Below, piece after piece: positions 1-6,297 of a DNA stretch of 13,018 nucleotides. The position numbers and the translations under genes were made by a program. The notes under the pieces were generated by a model, which saw nothing but the letters and a program-made list of their open reading frames with translations, was not told the origin of the DNA and did not search any database. The first letter of the stretch is position 1. Every line of letters begins with the position of its first letter. The stretch is from DATJXG01 sp035500455 (GTDB lineage: Bacteria; Acidobacteriota; Terriglobia; Terriglobales; Acidobacteriaceae): NCBI GenBank assembly GCA_035500455.1, contig DATJXG010000222.1:1-13018 (forward strand), in the 5' to 3' direction.

Positions 1-521
1 GGCCGGGCAAATTTTGATTCCGGCATGCCCCGGTCGCCCCTGCGCCCGCGGCGCCGGCGGCCCCTGAAGCCGCGCTCGCCACGCGGTTCCGAGAAGCTCT
101 GCGCCGGCCGGTTCTCGTCCGGCTGGCTGGAAGGTTCAGCGCCCTCCTGGTAGGGAGCCGGCGCGGCCGCGGCTGCGGCCGATGGCTCTGCAGACCTGAT
201 CTCGCCGGATCTGGGCTCAGCCGGCGGCGCCTGGTATCTGGGCTCCTGCGGCGGCCTGCCCGCGCCCACGTCTTCCACATCGTCAGCATCCTCAAGTTCC
301 ATGAAGTCGGAAACATAGAGGAAGGCATCGCGCTCCAGGCCAATGTCCACAAATGCGGACTGCATGCCGGGAAGCACGCGGGTTACGCGGCCTTTATAGA
401 TGGATCCTGCGAGGGTGTATTCGTTTTCGCGTTCCAGGTAGATTTCGGCTAGCTGATCGTCCTCCACCAGCCCTACTCTGGTTTCATGCGGGGTGGAAGA
501 CACAAACAATTCTTTTGTCAT
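1..521 (-). CDS. rng: Ribonuclease E/G (RNase G family), N-terminal part, cut by window edge
   Basis: Endoribonuclease of the RNase E/G family, which processes rRNA and decays mRNA in the cytoplasm. Only the first 173 codons are in the window. The protein opens MTKELFVSSTPHETRVGLVE, then shows the family segment EIYLERENEYTLAGSIYKG (26-44) and the S1 RNA-binding core VTRVLPGMQSAFVDIGLERD (46-65) ending AFLYVSDF. From about residue 74 the S1 fold is interrupted by an acidic, then Pro/Ala-rich, then Arg/Gly-rich linker (about 144-166). S1 and catalytic sequence should resume beyond the window edge. The ATG at 521 is chosen because GGAG (527-530) lies 5 nt upstream and the family N-terminus starts there. 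It lies 421 nt downstream of rodA on the same strand. What is seen is clear family sequence; the RNase G rather than RNase E label is inference because the C-terminus is missing. Confidence 0.93.
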   Translation of the reverse strand, partial: MTKELFVSSTPHETRVGLVEDDQLAEIYLERENEYTLAGSIYKGRVTRVLPGMQSAFVDIGLERDAFLYVSDFMELEDADDVEDVGAGRPPQEPRYQAPPAEPRSGEIRSAEPSAAAAAAPAPYQEGAEPSSQPDENRPAQSFSEPRGERGFRGRRRRGRRGDRGMPESKFAR

Positions 522-534
522 GCAAACTCCGGTT

Positions 535-550
535 TCCGCCAAACGGCGGA
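535..550 (-). promoter_or_regulatory. Hairpin just upstream of the rng ribosome binding site
   Basis: A perfect 6-bp inverted repeat, TCCGCC (535-540) and GGCGGA (545-550), encloses a 4-nt loop. It ends 4 nt before the GGAG of rng (527-530), so it could influence ribosome access or serve as a cleavage target. Regulation is inference; the repeat itself is directly visible. Confidence 0.4.
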
Positions 551-850
551 GAAATTCACCGGATGAGAGACAGGAAACGATGGGCAGGACGGAGCTTGGC
601 GATATCCGCCCCCGATGGGGGACGGCTGGGGCCACGGGGATTCCCCCGTACTGGGATTCGCTGAAACTGTGGAATCTTTGGCACTTATCGCACTGGCGCC
701 TGACTGGGTTTGTGACCGCTCTCTCTGATCTTCAACCGAAGATCTATGAGGGGGCCGTTACCCGCCCGAGTGGCGCTTTCGCTTTCAATCCTGCCCGGCC
801 TCCGTTACTCCCGGCCGGTGTGGTGCCCTCTTTACGAGAAGGCCAACGTT

Positions 851-890
851 ATCTTTAGTCTTTGCTTCCTTAATCTTGAATCTTGTTGAC
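851..890. repeat. Heptad array A (rodA-rng spacer)
   Basis: Degenerate 7-nt periodic tract: ATCTTTA, GTCTTTG, CTTCCTT, AATCTTG, AATCTTG, then TTGAC. The last two full units are identical. It lies 52 nt past the rodA stop in the direction of transcription. It has the same period as the other arrays in this operon but a different unit sequence. Confidence 0.55.
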
Positions 891-942
891 AATCGCGCGT
901 GGCAGGCGCGCCGACTGCCCTTGCCTTTGCCATCCTCTCTGC

Positions 943-2028
943 CTAGTTGACGAAGCGGCGCATACGCACGTTCATTACGATACCCAGCGCCAGAAACATA
1001 AACAGAACGGAAGACCCGCCATAACTCATCAGCGGCAAGGGTATTCCGGTGACCGGCATAAAGCCGACCACCATGCCGATGTTGACCAGAATGTGAAAGC
1101 TCAGTACCGCTACCACACCCATCACGATGAACACGCCAGCGCGGTCGGGCGCTGTTTGCGCGTTCTGGGTCAAACGCATCAGCACTATGAAGTATAACAG
1201 CAGCACCGCCAGCGCGCCTACGAATCCGTGCTCCTCGGCGAAGGCGGCAAAAATAAAGTCCGTTTGCGGCACCGGCAGGAACGCCAGATGGGTCTGGGAC
1301 CCCGCTGTACTGCCCCAAATGCCTCCCGACCCCACCGCGATCAGGGATTGAATAACTTGATACCCCGAGCCCTGCTTATCCGCCTCCGGCTCCATAAAGC
1401 TGGTCAGCCGGTCGCGCTGGTAAGGCTTCAGGACATGCCACGCCACCGGCATCATCAGTCCCGCAAGGAGCAAGACCGCCGCCGCCTGCTTCCAACTCAC
1501 CCCGCCCAGAAACAGCCCCATAATCGCAATCGGCAGGTAGGTGAGCGACGTCCCCAGGTCCGGCTGCGCCAGCACCAGCAGCATGGGAAACCCCACCACC
1601 AGCCCGGCTTTGATGAAGTCCGGCCAGGTCAGCTCGCGCGATGCCAGGTCGGCAAAGTATTTAGCCACGGCAAGAATCAGGATGAGCTTCACCCACTCCG
1701 AGGGCTGGAAATGCGCCCCGCCCGGCATCTTGACCCAGCGCCGCGCCCCCAGATACTTCTGGCCAAACAGCAGCACCGCCATCAGCGACCCCAGCGAGGC
1801 GATATAGAACCAGTGAATGCGGTCGAGCAGGATACGGTAGTCCACCAGGCTGAGCGCGAACATGGCCACCAGGCCGCCGCCGATCCAGTACATTTGCCGG
1901 ATGTGCGCCCCCGCGAACTTGGTGTGTTCGGTGGCGCTGCGGATCTCCATCACCCCCAGGCCACAGATGAGCAGCACGAAGGCCAGCAGCAGCCAGTCGA
2001 AATCGCGGTATGACATGTAGCGGGGCAT
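943..2028 (-). CDS. rodA: Rod shape-determining protein RodA (SEDS peptidoglycan glycosyltransferase)
   Basis: Polytopic inner-membrane glycosyltransferase that polymerises lipid II during side-wall growth together with PBP2. The 361-aa length is normal for RodA. Hydrophobic segments run along the whole chain. SEDS hallmarks are QPSEWVK (108-114), QPDLGTS (145-151), the catalytic loop LPVPQTDFIFAAFAEEHG with Asp257 in the position of the essential RodA/FtsW aspartate, and GIPLPLMSYGGSS (328-340). The ATG at 2028 has AGGAG 8 nt upstream; that AGGAG lies inside a heptad array (2035-2069). ATG at codon 5 is a possible alternative start. It is the fifth gene of the mreBCD-mrdA-rodA set and lies 191 nt after its partner mrdA. 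RodA rather than FtsW is supported by this context. Confidence 0.97.
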   Translation of the reverse strand: MPRYMSYRDFDWLLLAFVLLICGLGVMEIRSATEHTKFAGAHIRQMYWIGGGLVAMFALSLVDYRILLDRIHWFYIASLGSLMAVLLFGQKYLGARRWVKMPGGAHFQPSEWVKLILILAVAKYFADLASRELTWPDFIKAGLVVGFPMLLVLAQPDLGTSLTYLPIAIMGLFLGGVSWKQAAAVLLLAGLMMPVAWHVLKPYQRDRLTSFMEPEADKQGSGYQVIQSLIAVGSGGIWGSTAGSQTHLAFLPVPQTDFIFAAFAEEHGFVGALAVLLLYFIVLMRLTQNAQTAPDRAGVFIVMGVVAVLSFHILVNIGMVVGFMPVTGIPLPLMSYGGSSVLFMFLALGIVMNVRMRRFVN

Positions 2029-2034
2029 GGGGAC

Positions 2035-2069
2035 AGCTCCTAGCTCCTACCTTCTAGCTTCTGGCTTGA
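2035..2069. repeat. Heptad array B1 (against the rodA start)
   Basis: Five 7-nt units in register: AGCTCCT, AGCTCCT, ACCTTCT, AGCTTCT, GGCTTGA. On the coding (minus) strand the units nearest rodA read AGGAGCT, so the repeat itself provides the Shine-Dalgarno sequence for rodA. The unit family (AGCTNNN) is the same as at the mreB-mreC junction. Confidence 0.75.
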
Positions 2070-2088
2070 AAACCTCCAACCACTTGAA

Positions 2089-2123
2089 AACTGGGAACTG
2101 AGATCTGGCAACTGAAATCTGGG
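2089..2123. repeat. Heptad array B2 (mrdA-rodA spacer)
   Basis: Five 7-nt units in register: AACTGGG, AACTGAG, ATCTGGC, AACTGAA, ATCTGGG. A different unit family from B1, only 19 nt away. Two related units (AACTGCC, AACTCCC) lie at 7564-7577. Confidence 0.75.
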
Positions 2124-2133
2124 TTTCACCCGA

Positions 2134-2163
2134 AAATGGTATCCAGCTTGAAATGGTATCCAG
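2134..2163. repeat. 13-nt direct repeat, two copies
   Basis: AAATGGTATCCAG occurs at 2134-2146 and again at 2151-2163, a 17-nt period, between heptad array B2 and the mrdA end. It is followed by a weak GGCGNNT-like 7-nt periodic tract (2166-2193). No function is evident. Confidence 0.7.
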
Positions 2164-2219
2164 TTGGCGCGTGGCGCCTCACGCGTGGCGTCGCTGCTGA
2201 ATGTCAGGCGCAAAGAAGC

Positions 2220-4190
2220 TCACTCGAGCCCTGGCGCCGCCGTCGCCAGTGGCGCGCGGTCCCGGGACACATCCAGCATGAATTTCCCTGCTTGCACCTT
2301 CGGCTGGCCCTTCTCCGAACCGCTCCACACGGCGCCAATCTCCACTTTGCCTGCGGGCTCGCCCTTCACAACCTTCACCGGCTGGCGGCGCTGCTTCTCC
2401 ACATAGGCCTTGATCACCTGCGCGGCGGCGCGGGCAGCCAGATAGCCATGCTCGCCTTCCTCCAGGAGAGAGCACACAACAATCTCCGGATTTCGCCGCG
2501 GCTCCACGCCCACGAACCAGCCGTTGTCCTTGAACTTCGATTTGCCCTCCGCGCCCAGCTTGGCCTTGAGCGCGTTGCTGATGGTCTGCGCGCTGCCGGT
2601 TTTGCCGGCAAAGTCGATTCCCTGCAAATGCGAAAGCGCCGCCGTCCCCCCGGGGTTGACCACGCCGGCCATGGCGTCGGTAATCGTCTGCCAGTTGTTG
2701 GGATCGAGCGGAACGCTCACCCGCTCCGGCACCGTCGAGGCGGGAACGAAGTTGGGGGGAAGCTCCGAAGGAAACGCCACGTGCGGCCGCACCAGCGAGC
2801 CGTCGCTGGCAATGGCGCCGATCGCCCGCATCATCTGCACCGGAGTGGCCGCCACCGCTCCCTGGCCGATGCCCACCGAGATCGTCTCGCCCGCATACCA
2901 CTTCTGCTTGAAGTTGCGGATCTTCCATTCTTCCGACGGCATGACCCCGCTGGCTTCCTGCGGCAGGTCGATGCCCGTCTTCTGCCCCAGCCCGAACATG
3001 GTGGCGTACTTGGCGATACGATCGATCCCCAACTTTTCCGCCAGCGTATAGAAGAAGACATCGCAGGATTGATAGATCGCCTTGCTGATATCGGTGATGC
3101 CGTGCACGCGATGCTCCGCCACCACCCAGCACTTGAAGTAGCGTCCGTAGAAGCTGGCGCCGCCGGTGCAGTTGACCTTCATATCCTGCGCGATCCCTTC
3201 CTGCAATCCGGCCACTGCCATAATGATCTTGAACGTCGAGCCCGGCGCCAGCTGCGCCTGAATCGCTTTGTTGAGCAACGGGTGGTCGTCGTCGTTGACC
3301 AGCTTGTTCCACACGTCGCGCGAGATGCGGGTGGAAAAGTCGTTGGGATCAAAGGTCGGCCGGCTCACCATCGCCAGGATTTCCCCAGTGCGCGGGTCCA
3401 TGGCCACGATGGCTCCGTTTCTGCCCGCCAGCGCCTCTTCCGCCGCGATCTGCAGGTCGATATCAATCGTCAGCTTCAGCTCTTTGCCCGGCTCCGCCGG
3501 CTTCTCGTCGAGCTGCCCAACCTCGCGCCCCCGGCTGTCCACCACCACCTGCCGCGAACCATTTTTGCCGATCAGGATCGAGTTGTATTCCAGCTCCACG
3601 CCCGACTTGCCCACCACATCGCCGGGATCGTAAAGCTCCCACTGCGGCTGGTTGAGCATCTGCTCGCTCACCTCGCCCACATACCCGATCAGGTGCGCCA
3701 TGAACCCATTCCGCGGATACACCCGGCGGTAGGCCATGATGGTGTCCAGCTCCGGCAGTTCGTTGCGGTGCGCCTCGATGAAGGCCAGTTCGTCCTGGGT
3801 GATGTCGTCTTTCAAATAGATCGGCTGGTACTGCGGCATGTAGGCGAACTTGCGGATGCGGTCGCGCACCAGCTTGGGATCGAGGTGCAGTCCACGGGCA
3901 ATCAGGTCGGCATCGGCCAGCAGGTCGCGGTTGGAGTCGCGCAGCAGCAGTGCCGAGAAGGAAGCGTAGTTTTCAACGATCACCCGGCCTTCGCGGTCCA
4001 GAATCTTGCCGCGCGGCGCCAGGATGGGCACATCCCGCACCCGGTTTTTCTCCGCCAGCGATGCGTAACGGTCGTTCTGCGTGACCTGCAGCCGCCACAA
4101 CCCGTAAATCAGCAGCAGAAATATGCCCAGGATCAGGTACTGCGCCGCGGTAAGGCGCATGGGCGAGACTTTTTCATCGCGGCCAAACAT
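2220..4190 (-). CDS. mrdA: Penicillin-binding protein 2 (elongasome transpeptidase)
   Basis: Class B PBP that crosslinks side-wall peptidoglycan in the periplasm as the partner of RodA. The 656 residues run: short cytoplasmic N-terminus, one membrane anchor (about 16-34), the PBP dimerisation domain with R-G-x-I-x-D-R (RGKILDREG, about 60-68) and a GKSGVE motif (194-199), then the transpeptidase domain. Active-site motifs are all present: SxxK as APGSTFK (Ser318, Lys321), SxD as SCD (375-377) and KTG (530-532). A Lys/Arg-containing tail follows from about 600. The start at 4190 leaves the family-type N-terminus, but no Shine-Dalgarno is visible: a heptad array ends 3 nt before the ATG. ATG at codon 11 is an alternative, also without a clear SD. 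It lies between mreD and rodA, as in many mre operons. Confidence 0.97.
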   Translation of the reverse strand: MFGRDEKVSPMRLTAAQYLILGIFLLLIYGLWRLQVTQNDRYASLAEKNRVRDVPILAPRGKILDREGRVIVENYASFSALLLRDSNRDLLADADLIARGLHLDPKLVRDRIRKFAYMPQYQPIYLKDDITQDELAFIEAHRNELPELDTIMAYRRVYPRNGFMAHLIGYVGEVSEQMLNQPQWELYDPGDVVGKSGVELEYNSILIGKNGSRQVVVDSRGREVGQLDEKPAEPGKELKLTIDIDLQIAAEEALAGRNGAIVAMDPRTGEILAMVSRPTFDPNDFSTRISRDVWNKLVNDDDHPLLNKAIQAQLAPGSTFKIIMAVAGLQEGIAQDMKVNCTGGASFYGRYFKCWVVAEHRVHGITDISKAIYQSCDVFFYTLAEKLGIDRIAKYATMFGLGQKTGIDLPQEASGVMPSEEWKIRNFKQKWYAGETISVGIGQGAVAATPVQMMRAIGAIASDGSLVRPHVAFPSELPPNFVPASTVPERVSVPLDPNNWQTITDAMAGVVNPGGTAALSHLQGIDFAGKTGSAQTISNALKAKLGAEGKSKFKDNGWFVGVEPRRNPEIVVCSLLEEGEHGYLAARAAAQVIKAYVEKQRRQPVKVVKGEPAGKVEIGAVWSGSEKGQPKVQAGKFMLDVSRDRAPLATAAPGLE

Positions 4191-4193
4191 GGT

Positions 4194-4221
4194 CAGTCGT
4201 TAGTCGTCGGTCGTCGGTCGT
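4194..4221. repeat. Heptad array C1 (against the mrdA start)
   Basis: Four units in register: CAGTCGT, TAGTCGT, CGGTCGT, CGGTCGT, ending 3 nt from the mrdA start codon. On the mRNA strand the units read ACGACCG. It is reverse-complementary, with wobble, to array C2 at 4389-4416. Confidence 0.8.
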
Positions 4222-4262
4222 CAGCTTGTGCGTTCAAGAGGCAAACTGGCGCGGCAAGGGAC

Positions 4263-4293
4263 ACAAAGGTTAACTGCATTGTAAACCTTTTGT
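4263..4293. repeat. Hairpin in the core of the mreD-mrdA spacer
   Basis: ACAAAGGTT (4263-4271) pairs with AACCTTTTGT (4284-4293): a 9-bp stem with one bulged base and a 12-nt loop. It lies in the segment enclosed by arrays C1 and C2. No U-run follows on either strand, so a terminator role is not supported. Confidence 0.5.
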
Positions 4294-4388
4294 CCGCGCT
4301 GCCGTTCCGTTTCAGGGCATGACGGAGGGCCATAGACGGCCGGCACTGAGCAATATCAAGCCGCTGAACCTCAAGATTTTGGGTTTGG

Positions 4389-4416
4389 CCAACGACCAAC
4401 GACCAAAGACCAACGA
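4389..4416. repeat. Heptad array C2 (just after the mreD stop)
   Basis: Four units in register: CCAACGA, CCAACGA, CCAAAGA, CCAACGA, starting 5 nt after the mreD stop in the direction of transcription. On the mRNA strand the units read UCGUUGG, which pair with CCGACGA of array C1 using only Watson-Crick and G-U pairs. Confidence 0.8.
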
Positions 4417-4421
4417 CTGCC

Positions 4422-4940
4422 TCACGCCCTCTGCTTAAACTTATCCAGCACCGCGAACAACGCCACCGCCAGCACCGCGTTGGCGAAGCCCGAGCCCAGC
4501 TCGTGCAGCCAACTCCACTGCAGCGTCAGCCCCACCAGCGCGCGCGCCACCACGAAATACACCACCTCGTGGACTACGTAGAAAACCAGGGTCAGCAGAA
4601 AGCGGGAGCCGATGTTCTCCACATCCAGCTTCACCCCCAGCGAAGAGGCGCCGTATCCCACCACCGTCTTGGCAATGCTGTACAGGCCGAGAGGATGATG
4701 GGAGAGCGAATCCTGCAGCAGGCCGATCAGGGCGCCGGTCAGCAGGCCGCTTACCGGGCTGCGCCGCGCCACCGCAAAAAAGATGGTGACCAGCAGCGGC
4801 AGGTCGAATACCGACATGAAATGCAGCCGCAGCGGCAGGAAGGCCTGCAGGAAAACCGCGATCAGCGGAATCAGGATCGCCGCCGGCAGGCTGAAGCGGT
4901 AAACCTCTATCTGGTCCTGCGATGTGTAGATGATGGCCAC
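4422..4940 (-). CDS. mreD: Rod shape-determining protein MreD
   Basis: Integral inner-membrane component of the elongasome that works with MreC to control PBP2/RodA. At 172 aa it has the usual MreD length. It has about five hydrophobic segments (roughly 17-36, 44-59, 65-77, 112-138, 152-166) and the family-typical loop GLLQDSLSHHPLGLYSIAKT (73-92), with the conserved Asp after GLLQ and the G-L-x-S pattern. The start is GTG at 4940, one base after the mreC stop, so translation is probably coupled to mreC; only a weak GGA precedes it. It is followed by a 231-nt spacer with paired heptad arrays before mrdA. Sequence conservation is low in this family, so operon position adds weight to the call. 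Confidence 0.95.
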   Translation of the reverse strand: MAIIYTSQDQIEVYRFSLPAAILIPLIAVFLQAFLPLRLHFMSVFDLPLLVTIFFAVARRSPVSGLLTGALIGLLQDSLSHHPLGLYSIAKTVVGYGASSLGVKLDVENIGSRFLLTLVFYVVHEVVYFVVARALVGLTLQWSWLHELGSGFANAVLAVALFAVLDKFKQRA

Positions 4941-4941
4941 G

Positions 4942-6126
4942 CTATTCCGGCTTGTCCGTCTGATGGGTCAGGTCCGCGCGCGGCGGGTTTGGCGATGATG
5001 TAGTGTGGGCTGCCGGCGCCTGTGGCGGCTTCGCCGCCGGATTCTGCCCCGGTTTCTGGCCGGCTTCTTTTGGCGTGGCGTTATTTACGGAGGCTGCAGA
5101 AACGGGACCCTGTGCGCCTGAAGCACCTGGCGATCCCGCAACCGGAGTTTTCGTGGCTCCCGGCGTGGTTGCCCCGGGAGCACCCGGAATCGTGGACCCC
5201 TCGGGCTGATCCGGCACCGACGGCAGCCGCCGCGACAGAATATCGGCCGCCCGCACCGACTTCTCTGTCAGCGACGGTTCCCGTTCCTGCTTCTGCGTAA
5301 TCACCAGGACTTCTTCCAGCCGCGTCAGGTTCGCCGCCGGCCGCACCCGAATATGCAGGAACGCTCCCTTGCCGCGCGAAACCGAAGCCACCGTCCCCAC
5401 CGGCAGGCCCTTGGGAAAGATCTGGTCGCCACCGCTGCTCAACACCACGTCCCCCGGCTTCACATCTTCGTCGGCCATAATATTGTCCAGCACGACGTCG
5501 CCCGAAGGCGATCCGTGAATCACTCCCTGCGTCCGGGATCTCTCCAAAATCGCCCCCACGCCGCTAGTCTGATCGTTGATGAGCAGCACTTCGGAAACCG
5601 AGGATTCCAGCGGCCGCCCTCCGAAAACCCGCAACACCTTGCCCACAATTCCGTCCGCCGTCACCACCGCCATATCGGGCGCAATTCCTTCGCGCGAACC
5701 CTTGTCGAGAAACACCGACTGCGACTGCTGGCTGCCGCTGGCCCCGATCACCTGCGCCGCCACGGTGCGGGAAATGAACTGTTCTTTGAAGCCAAGCAGC
5801 AACTGCAGGCGCCGCGCCTGCTCCGCGTCATCCATGAATCTCACCTGCTCCAGCCGCAGGCGCTCGATCTCCGCCTTCAAGTCGCGGTTTTCCTGGCGCA
5901 CTCCCCGCAGGTAAATGTAGTTGTGCCACAGATTGGCCATCCCCCGCTGCAGGCCCACGATGCCGCGCTCCAGCGGCGAGACCGCGCTCACCGCCCACAC
6001 CCGGATCAACCGCGAAGATTCGTTGTCCGACGAGCGCCGCACCTGCACCGCCAGGCCGATCACCTGCAGGAAAAGCACGATCACCAGGATGGTGACGTTG
6101 CGGTAGCGGGTGAGGAAGGTGTCCAT
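4942..6126 (-). CDS. mreC: Rod shape-determining protein MreC with a long Pro/Ala/Gly-rich tail
   Basis: Bitopic elongasome protein whose periplasmic part binds and activates PBP2. Residues 1-10 are cytoplasmic and 11-29 form the membrane anchor. A heptad-rich helix (about 74-111) gives the coiled coil, followed by the two beta-barrel MreC domains (about 120-280; visible landmarks are VFLDKGSREGI, VVTADGIVGKV, LLINDQTSGVGA and GDVVLSSGGDQIFPKGLPVG). From about 303 to 394 the chain is low-complexity Pro/Ala/Gly/Thr, making the protein longer than a typical MreC of around 280-350 aa. The tail is probably disordered in the periplasm. The ATG at 6126 fits the anchor position, but no Shine-Dalgarno is visible because a heptad tract (6133-6167) occupies that space. 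mreD follows after 1 nt. Confidence 0.96.
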   Translation of the reverse strand: MDTFLTRYRNVTILVIVLFLQVIGLAVQVRRSSDNESSRLIRVWAVSAVSPLERGIVGLQRGMANLWHNYIYLRGVRQENRDLKAEIERLRLEQVRFMDDAEQARRLQLLLGFKEQFISRTVAAQVIGASGSQQSQSVFLDKGSREGIAPDMAVVTADGIVGKVLRVFGGRPLESSVSEVLLINDQTSGVGAILERSRTQGVIHGSPSGDVVLDNIMADEDVKPGDVVLSSGGDQIFPKGLPVGTVASVSRGKGAFLHIRVRPAANLTRLEEVLVITQKQEREPSLTEKSVRAADILSRRLPSVPDQPEGSTIPGAPGATTPGATKTPVAGSPGASGAQGPVSAASVNNATPKEAGQKPGQNPAAKPPQAPAAHTTSSPNPPRADLTHQTDKPE

Positions 6127-6132
6127 AAAAGC

Positions 6133-6167
6133 AGCTTTTTAGCTTTTAGCCTTAGCTTTTAGCCTCT
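6133..6167. repeat. Heptad array D1 (against the mreC start)
   Basis: AGCTTTT-type units with slightly variable spacing: AGCTTTTT, AGCTTTT, AGCCTT, AGCTTTT, AGCCTCT. It holds two copies of the 11-mer TAGCTTTTAGC (6140-6150 and 6153-6163). Each is the exact reverse complement of GCTAAAAGCTA at 6285-6295 in array D2. Confidence 0.75.
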
Positions 6168-6234
6168 GCGAAGAAGGCTCTGTCCGCCGGTGCGCGGTCG
6201 CGAGCCGCTTCGTGGAGTGCAGCGTTGGGCTTAG

Positions 6235-6297
6235 AGCTAAGAGCTTAAAGCTAAGAGCTAGAAGCTAGGAGCCAGAAGCTAGGAGCTAAAAGCTACT
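6235..6297. repeat. Heptad array D2 (overlapping the mreB stop)
   Basis: Nine units in perfect 7-nt register, the longest array in the window: AGCTAAG, AGCTTAA, AGCTAAG, AGCTAGA, AGCTAGG, AGCCAGA, AGCTAGG, AGCTAAA, AGCTACT. The mreB stop codon (CTA on the plus strand, 6293-6295) lies inside the last unit, so the array runs into the coding end. Its orientation is opposite to array D1. Confidence 0.9.

Larger units (their letters stand above)
522..942 (-). other. rodA-rng intergenic region with several hairpin-forming repeats
   Basis: This 421-nt stretch has no credible gene. Read toward rng (minus) it holds a heptad array (851-890), then perfect short inverted repeats: GATCTTC/GAAGATC with a 4-nt loop (727-744), GGGG/CCCC (637-646), CCCCC/GGGGG with a 3-nt loop (609-621), and TCCGCC/GGCGGA with a 4-nt loop (535-550). 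The last one ends 4 nt upstream of the GGAG ribosome binding site of rng. None is followed by a U-run, so they are not ordinary intrinsic terminators. I see no strong promoter. A structured rng leader is a reasonable inference. Confidence 0.5.

Noticed and set aside
901..919. Possible intrinsic terminator after rodA (GGCAG/CTGCC)
   Set aside because: Only 5 bp with a 9-nt loop and no U-run on the transcribed strand.
2136..4322. 728-codon open frame on the plus strand, antisense to mrdA
   Set aside because: Its composition (Arg/His/Leu/Gln-rich, no domain) is what a mirrored frame of a high-GC gene gives; mrdA on the other strand has all catalytic motifs.
4193..4399. 68-codon minus-strand ORF between mreD and mrdA
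   Set aside because: Largely made of heptad arrays and spacer core; no ribosome binding site and no protein-like character, although its frame stays open.
6133..6297. CRISPR-like array
   Set aside because: Units are 7 nt, contiguous, without spacers, and there are no cas genes.
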